DNA of 64,000 nt from JACWAE01 sp963847595 (GTDB taxonomy: Bacteria > Chloroflexota > Dehalococcoidia > SZUA-161), in NCBI GenBank assembly GCA_963847595.1, contig CAWKAJ010000002.1:1612001-1676000 (forward strand), read 5' to 3'. The notes under the pieces were generated by a model. It was given only the letters and a program-made list of their open reading frames with translations. It was not told where the DNA came from and made no database searches. Below are positions 60,718-64,000 of the stretch, in pieces. The position numbers and the translations under genes are program-made. The stretch's first letter is position 1. The number at the start of each line of letters is the position of its first letter.

Positions 60718-62427
60718 CTAGCCTCCTTGCTCATCTTCGCCGTCCGCGTAAATGAATTTACGGCCCCGCACCCAGGACGCTGCTGCAGCTATCAGGCAGA
60801 CCACCACCGAGAACGTAAACACCACAAAAAGCCCGTGGTGGAAAGGTGCTGAGATAAGCTGGGGAAAGTAGGACTTGCTCGTTAGTTTGTCAGCAGCAGC
60901 AGCGGGTAACGAGTTCAAGACCTTCGGGCCAAGCAGCGTGCCCATTGGATTGTAGCCCAGGAGCGCCGCAAAAAGGTACCCCACTGGAGGCAGCTTCGCC
61001 AGCCCCTCTGCGACAGAAGAGGATACACCACTTTGGGTCAGGCCGTTGTACAGGGCCTGAGGTACAGTGGAGCTGAGCCCCACAATCATTAGAGAGAAAA
61101 ACACGCCTATCGACAGTGGCATGCCTACATTCGCAAAGGCGGCCCGCATGCCGGAGGCCGCGCCGCGGCTCTTTGCCGGGACGCTGTTCATAATCGCGGC
61201 GGTATTCGGTGACGCAAAAAGTCCAGCGCCTACGCCACTGAGGAACAATATAAGGGCAAAGGGCGCAAACGAAAAATTCACGGGAAGAATCATGAGCAGG
61301 CCAAAGCTAATGGCTGCAAGCACCATCCCTCCCGTGGCAAACAGCCTGGCGCCGAACCGGTCGGAGAGAAAGCCCGAGATGGGACCCACAATGAGAAACC
61401 CGGCTGTTAAGGGCAGCATATAGATGCCTGCCCAGAGAGGGGTGTCTACGAAGTTATAGCCATGGAGTGGCAGCCAGATACCCTGGAGCCAGATGATCAG
61501 CATGAACATCAGGCCGCCCCGGCCAATGGACGAGAGTAAACCAGCCACATTCCCTGCAGCAAAAGCGCGAATGCGGAACAGGCTAAGCCGGAACATGGGC
61601 GCCTCTACGCGTTGTTCCACGAGAACAAAAAACAGCAGGAGAGCCACACCGCCAATGAGCATGCCCAGGACGAAAGGCGTGGTCCAGGCCATGCTCGATG
61701 TCCCTGATGGCTCTATCCCGTAGATAATGCCGACCAGCACCATGGCCAGCCCGGCAGCGAAAGTCAGATTGCCCGCCCAGTCGATCTTCGCGGCCTTGTG
61801 AATCCCTATCTCACGCAGGGCGACGTATGCCCAGGCCGTACCTATCACACCAATGGGCACACTGACCAGGAAAACCCAGCGCCAGCTCAGCTCTACGAGC
61901 AGGCCTCCCGCCACAATCCCTATGAACGAGCCGGCCAGAGCGGCAATCATGTTGAGTCCTAGCGCCAGCCCGCGCTGGTTGGCGGGGAAGGCATCAGTCA
62001 GAATTGCCGCCGAGTTAGCAAACAGGAAAGCGCCGCCGATGGCTTGCACAACGCGGAAAACGATCAACTCGATGGCACCCGCAGGTCCTGTGCTCCACGT
62101 AAGTGAGAGCAGTATGGACCCCACCGTGAAGATCAGAAAACCCAGGTTGTACATCCGCACCCGGCCGAACATGTCGCCGATACGTCCCACCGTCACCACC
62201 AGCACGGCCAAGACCAGGGCGTAGCCCATAAGAAGCCAGAGCAGGTAAGCAGAACTGCTCGCCTCCAGCGGATTCAGTTTGATACCCCGGAAGATCGCCG
62301 GGAGGGCAATCATGAGGCTTGATCCGTTGAGTGTAGCCATAAATACGCCAAGTGTCGTATTGGACAGAGCAATCCACTTGTAATTGTGGCCCACCGGCCG
62401 CTGCTGGGCGGGCTTTAAATTAAACAC
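60718..62427 (-). CDS. DHA2-type (14-span) MFS drug exporter
   Basis: 569 residues, about 14 membrane spans. ATLNGSSLMIALPAIFRGI in span 1, GRIGDMFGRVRMY in loop 2-3 and a motif C-like GSFIGIVAGGLLVELSWRW are typical of EmrB/QacA exporters. The GTG start overlaps a palindrome TAACACGTGTTTA (62421-62433 region), a possible repressor site. Last exporter next to a DrrAB-like ABC pair. Confidence 0.87.
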   Translation of the reverse strand: MFNLKPAQQRPVGHNYKWIALSNTTLGVFMATLNGSSLMIALPAIFRGIKLNPLEASSSAYLLWLLMGYALVLAVLVVTVGRIGDMFGRVRMYNLGFLIFTVGSILLSLTWSTGPAGAIELIVFRVVQAIGGAFLFANSAAILTDAFPANQRGLALGLNMIAALAGSFIGIVAGGLLVELSWRWVFLVSVPIGVIGTAWAYVALREIGIHKAAKIDWAGNLTFAAGLAMVLVGIIYGIEPSGTSSMAWTTPFVLGMLIGGVALLLFFVLVEQRVEAPMFRLSLFRIRAFAAGNVAGLLSSIGRGGLMFMLIIWLQGIWLPLHGYNFVDTPLWAGIYMLPLTAGFLIVGPISGFLSDRFGARLFATGGMVLAAISFGLLMILPVNFSFAPFALILFLSGVGAGLFASPNTAAIMNSVPAKSRGAASGMRAAFANVGMPLSIGVFFSLMIVGLSSTVPQALYNGLTQSGVSSSVAEGLAKLPPVGYLFAALLGYNPMGTLLGPKVLNSLPAAAADKLTSKSYFPQLISAPFHHGLFVVFTFSVVVCLIAAAASWVRGRKFIYADGEDEQGG

Positions 62428-62665
62428 GTGTTACATACTCCGATGGTCTTATCAGCGGAATACTTGGTCTGCGAATCGTTTCGATGACTGGCTCGAGACA
62501 TCTCTCCTAGTGCTGAGTTCCCTTGAAGCAAAGCACCTGTCATCATCTTGCTCGGCTTATCCTCTCCGGGGTAGAACTAAGTGTAGCACAGACGGCCTGG
62601 AAAGCCGTTCCCTGGTCATAGCTATCTGAGTCCTGAGAGTTGAAAAGGACATAACGGCTGGGTAC

Positions 62666-63433
62666 CTACTCCGCTCTGGTGCGGAACATCATGGTGCCGA
62701 ATACTGTTCCCACAACAAACCAGGCAGCAAGTACCACGAGGGAGAGCCAGAGGTCGTGCCACACATATCCGTTCGAGATCAGGTCACGGACTCCGACTAT
62801 AGCGTAGTCCACCGGGTTGATGTGCCTTACTGTGTTCAGCCAGCCAGGCAGCAGGGCAGCCGGCATCATCATCGACGAGAGGAACATCAGCGGCATAGTA
62901 AGGAGGTTGGTGACTGCCATGACGGTCTCCTGTCGTTTGAGCAGAAGCGCCAGCCCGTTGGAGAAGGCAGCGAATCCCAGGCCGAGCAACGCGATCAGGA
63001 AGAAACTAAACACCACGCCGGGCGCGCCGGTTTTCAGGTGTACCCCCATAATTAGCGAGACGATAATGATTATCAGCGCTTGAATGAGAATCACCACCAC
63101 AGTGGCGATGACACGGCCTGCTATGACGGAGATGCGGGTCACCGGAGTGGCCAGCATCTTAGACAATATGCCGGTATCCATGTCCATCAGCATGCCAAAA
63201 CCTGCAAAGGCTGCGCCGAACAGCGCCATCATCACCAGCACACCCGGGGCAAAGTATTGCAGATAGCTGCCGCCGCCCGGGCCCAGCATACCGCCCAACG
63301 ACTTGAATATCTGTGTGAACAGCACCAGCCACAGTATGGGCTGGAACAGGCTCATAAATATAAACACGGGCATGCGAATCCTTGCCCTGAGATCGCGCAG
63401 GGTTATATACCAGGTATCCCTTAAGAGATTCAT
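62666..63433 (-). CDS. ABC-2 type transporter permease (DrrB-like)
   Basis: 255 residues, six membrane spans. The opening WYITLRDLRARIRMPVFIFM and the ABC-2 signature NLLTMPLMFLSSMMMPAALLPGWL are DrrB-like. It overlaps the ATPase stop by ATGA. Together they should export a hydrophobic compound. The 62428-62665 gap to the MFS gene shows no further feature. Confidence 0.88.
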   Translation of the reverse strand: MNLLRDTWYITLRDLRARIRMPVFIFMSLFQPILWLVLFTQIFKSLGGMLGPGGGSYLQYFAPGVLVMMALFGAAFAGFGMLMDMDTGILSKMLATPVTRISVIAGRVIATVVVILIQALIIIIVSLIMGVHLKTGAPGVVFSFFLIALLGLGFAAFSNGLALLLKRQETVMAVTNLLTMPLMFLSSMMMPAALLPGWLNTVRHINPVDYAIVGVRDLISNGYVWHDLWLSLVVLAAWFVVGTVFGTMMFRTRAE

Positions 63434-64000
63434 TGTTGCCTCCTGTTGCGCATTCGTCGCATCTGAGCGAATGTGGTACGCGTGCCTTCCTGGGCGCGTA
63501 TTGTTTTGCCGGTGTACTTTAGAAACACATCGTCCAGCGAAGGTCTTGACATGGTTATCGTCTTGACCTCAATGCCCTGGCCCGAAAGGAGCTGCATTAT
63601 GTTGGGTATGGCAGATGCGCCGTCATTTACATAAACTGCCAGCTCACCGTCGGTCGGCTTCGTTCCGGTTACAAAAGGCTTGCCCGTGAGCAGCGCGTCG
63701 CTGCGCCTGATGAACTCCTTGCAGGCCTCGTCCCCGTCCTCGCAGGGAGTGACTGTAACTACGTCGCCGCCTATGGACTTCTTCAGCTCATCGGAAGTGC
63801 CCATGGCGATTATCTTGCCCAGGTCTATGATAGCTATGCGGTTTGCCAGACGGTCGGCTTCCTCCATGTAGTGGGTGGTCAGGAAAATCGTCATCCCCTT
63901 GGATTTGACCAGGTCGCGGATATACTCCCAGATGCTGGCCCTGGTCTGAGGGTCAAGCCCTGTAGTCGGTTCATCCAGAAAGAGTACCTCGGGCTGGTGG
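63430..64000 (-). CDS. ABC transporter ATPase (DrrA-like), cut by window end
   Basis: About 190 C-terminal residues are in the window; the gene runs past 64000. Walker B VLFLDEPTTGLDP and the H-loop LTTHYMEEADRLANRI are present, then the DrrA-type C-terminal domain (VVTVTPCEDGDEACKEF…). Walker A lies beyond the edge. The ATG at 63894 is internal, not the start. Confidence 0.88.
   Translation of the reverse strand, partial: HQPEVLFLDEPTTGLDPQTRASIWEYIRDLVKSKGMTIFLTTHYMEEADRLANRIAIIDLGKIIAMGTSDELKKSIGGDVVTVTPCEDGDEACKEFIRRSDALLTGKPFVTGTKPTDGELAVYVNDGASAIPNIMQLLSGQGIEVKTITMSRPSLDDVFLKYTGKTIRAQEGTRTTFAQMRRMRNRRQQ

Noticed and set aside
62421..62433. ACACGTGT palindrome at the DHA2 exporter start taken as a proven operator
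   Set aside because: A short dyad occurs by chance and no regulator gene is adjacent; mentioned only as a possibility.
63430..63894. Start of the ABC ATPase at the ATG 63894
   Set aside because: Sequence upstream to 64000 stays in frame and encodes Walker B (LFLDEPTTGLDP), so this ATG is internal.

Overview
The window is a gene-dense, moderately GC-rich bacterial chromosome segment with about 55 protein genes, no rRNA, no tRNA that I could recognise and no CRISPR array. Gene content suggests an anaerobic member of the Chloroflexota, probably class Dehalococcoidia or a near relative, from sediment, groundwater or a metagenome. The grounds are three PaaG-like enoyl-CoA hydratases, an Old-Yellow-Enzyme type reductase with an Fe-S cluster, several ADP-forming acyl-CoA synthetase subunits, a class III CoA transferase, a QueG-like Fe-S protein, a B12 radical SAM enzyme, a nurA-herA operon and the coupled argF-der-plsY-gpsA run. 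The taxonomic call is inference; no marker gene was aligned.

Layout. 0-7 kb: a secretion/surface region with an ER-type (Ser/His) signal peptidase coupled to a DUF5305 membrane protein, a broken von Willebrand A protein, a chagasin-like protease inhibitor, a methyltransferase and a DUF3068 membrane protein. 7-11 kb (minus strand): nurA, a REP-type Y1 transposase, a HAS-barrel protein and herA, all overlapping. 11-19 kb: ftsH with an unusual insertion, a QueG-like protein, a PAC2 protein, mnmE and a large SPFH protein. 19-25 kb: PadR/MFS pair, NYN-domain protein, then three tandem enoyl-CoA hydratase paralogues. 24.6-32 kb (minus): radA, a VOC protein, an OYE-family reductase, fabF and folC. 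32-37 kb (plus): argF, der, plsY, gpsA and an SDR. 37-44.5 kb (minus): rpsP-khpA-rimM, acyl-CoA synthetase subunits, an NTF2-like protein and a B12 radical SAM enzyme. 44.7-50.6 kb (plus): another acyl-CoA synthetase subunit, DegV, a CoA transferase, a putative RiPP precursor with a radical SAM/SPASM maturase, a zinc-ribbon protein and an RRM protein. 50.7-54.1 kb (minus): PIG-L deacetylase, MshA-like glycosyltransferase and a GNAT-type transferase. 54-59 kb: two repeat-rich lipoproteins and a DUF1893 protein. 59-64 kb: VOC, flavodoxin-like, SDR, DHA2 exporter and a DrrAB-type ABC transporter cut by the window end.

Two layers of repeats overlie this. The first is a family of short near-perfect palindromes with ends GTAGGGGC/GCCCCTAC and a variable but self-complementary core. 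Copies lie between genes and also in frame inside two genes, and a REP-type transposase is present in the same window. The second is a family of roughly 90-110 bp intergenic elements rich in CCCCC/GGGGG.

The most promising undescribed item is the locus at 48.4-49.7 kb. A strong promoter and Shine-Dalgarno precede a 32-residue peptide ending RNCLA, followed by a hairpin and a radical SAM/SPASM enzyme. The second is ftsH, whose cytoplasmic protease domain carries an insertion that looks like a copy of the FtsH extracytoplasmic domain.
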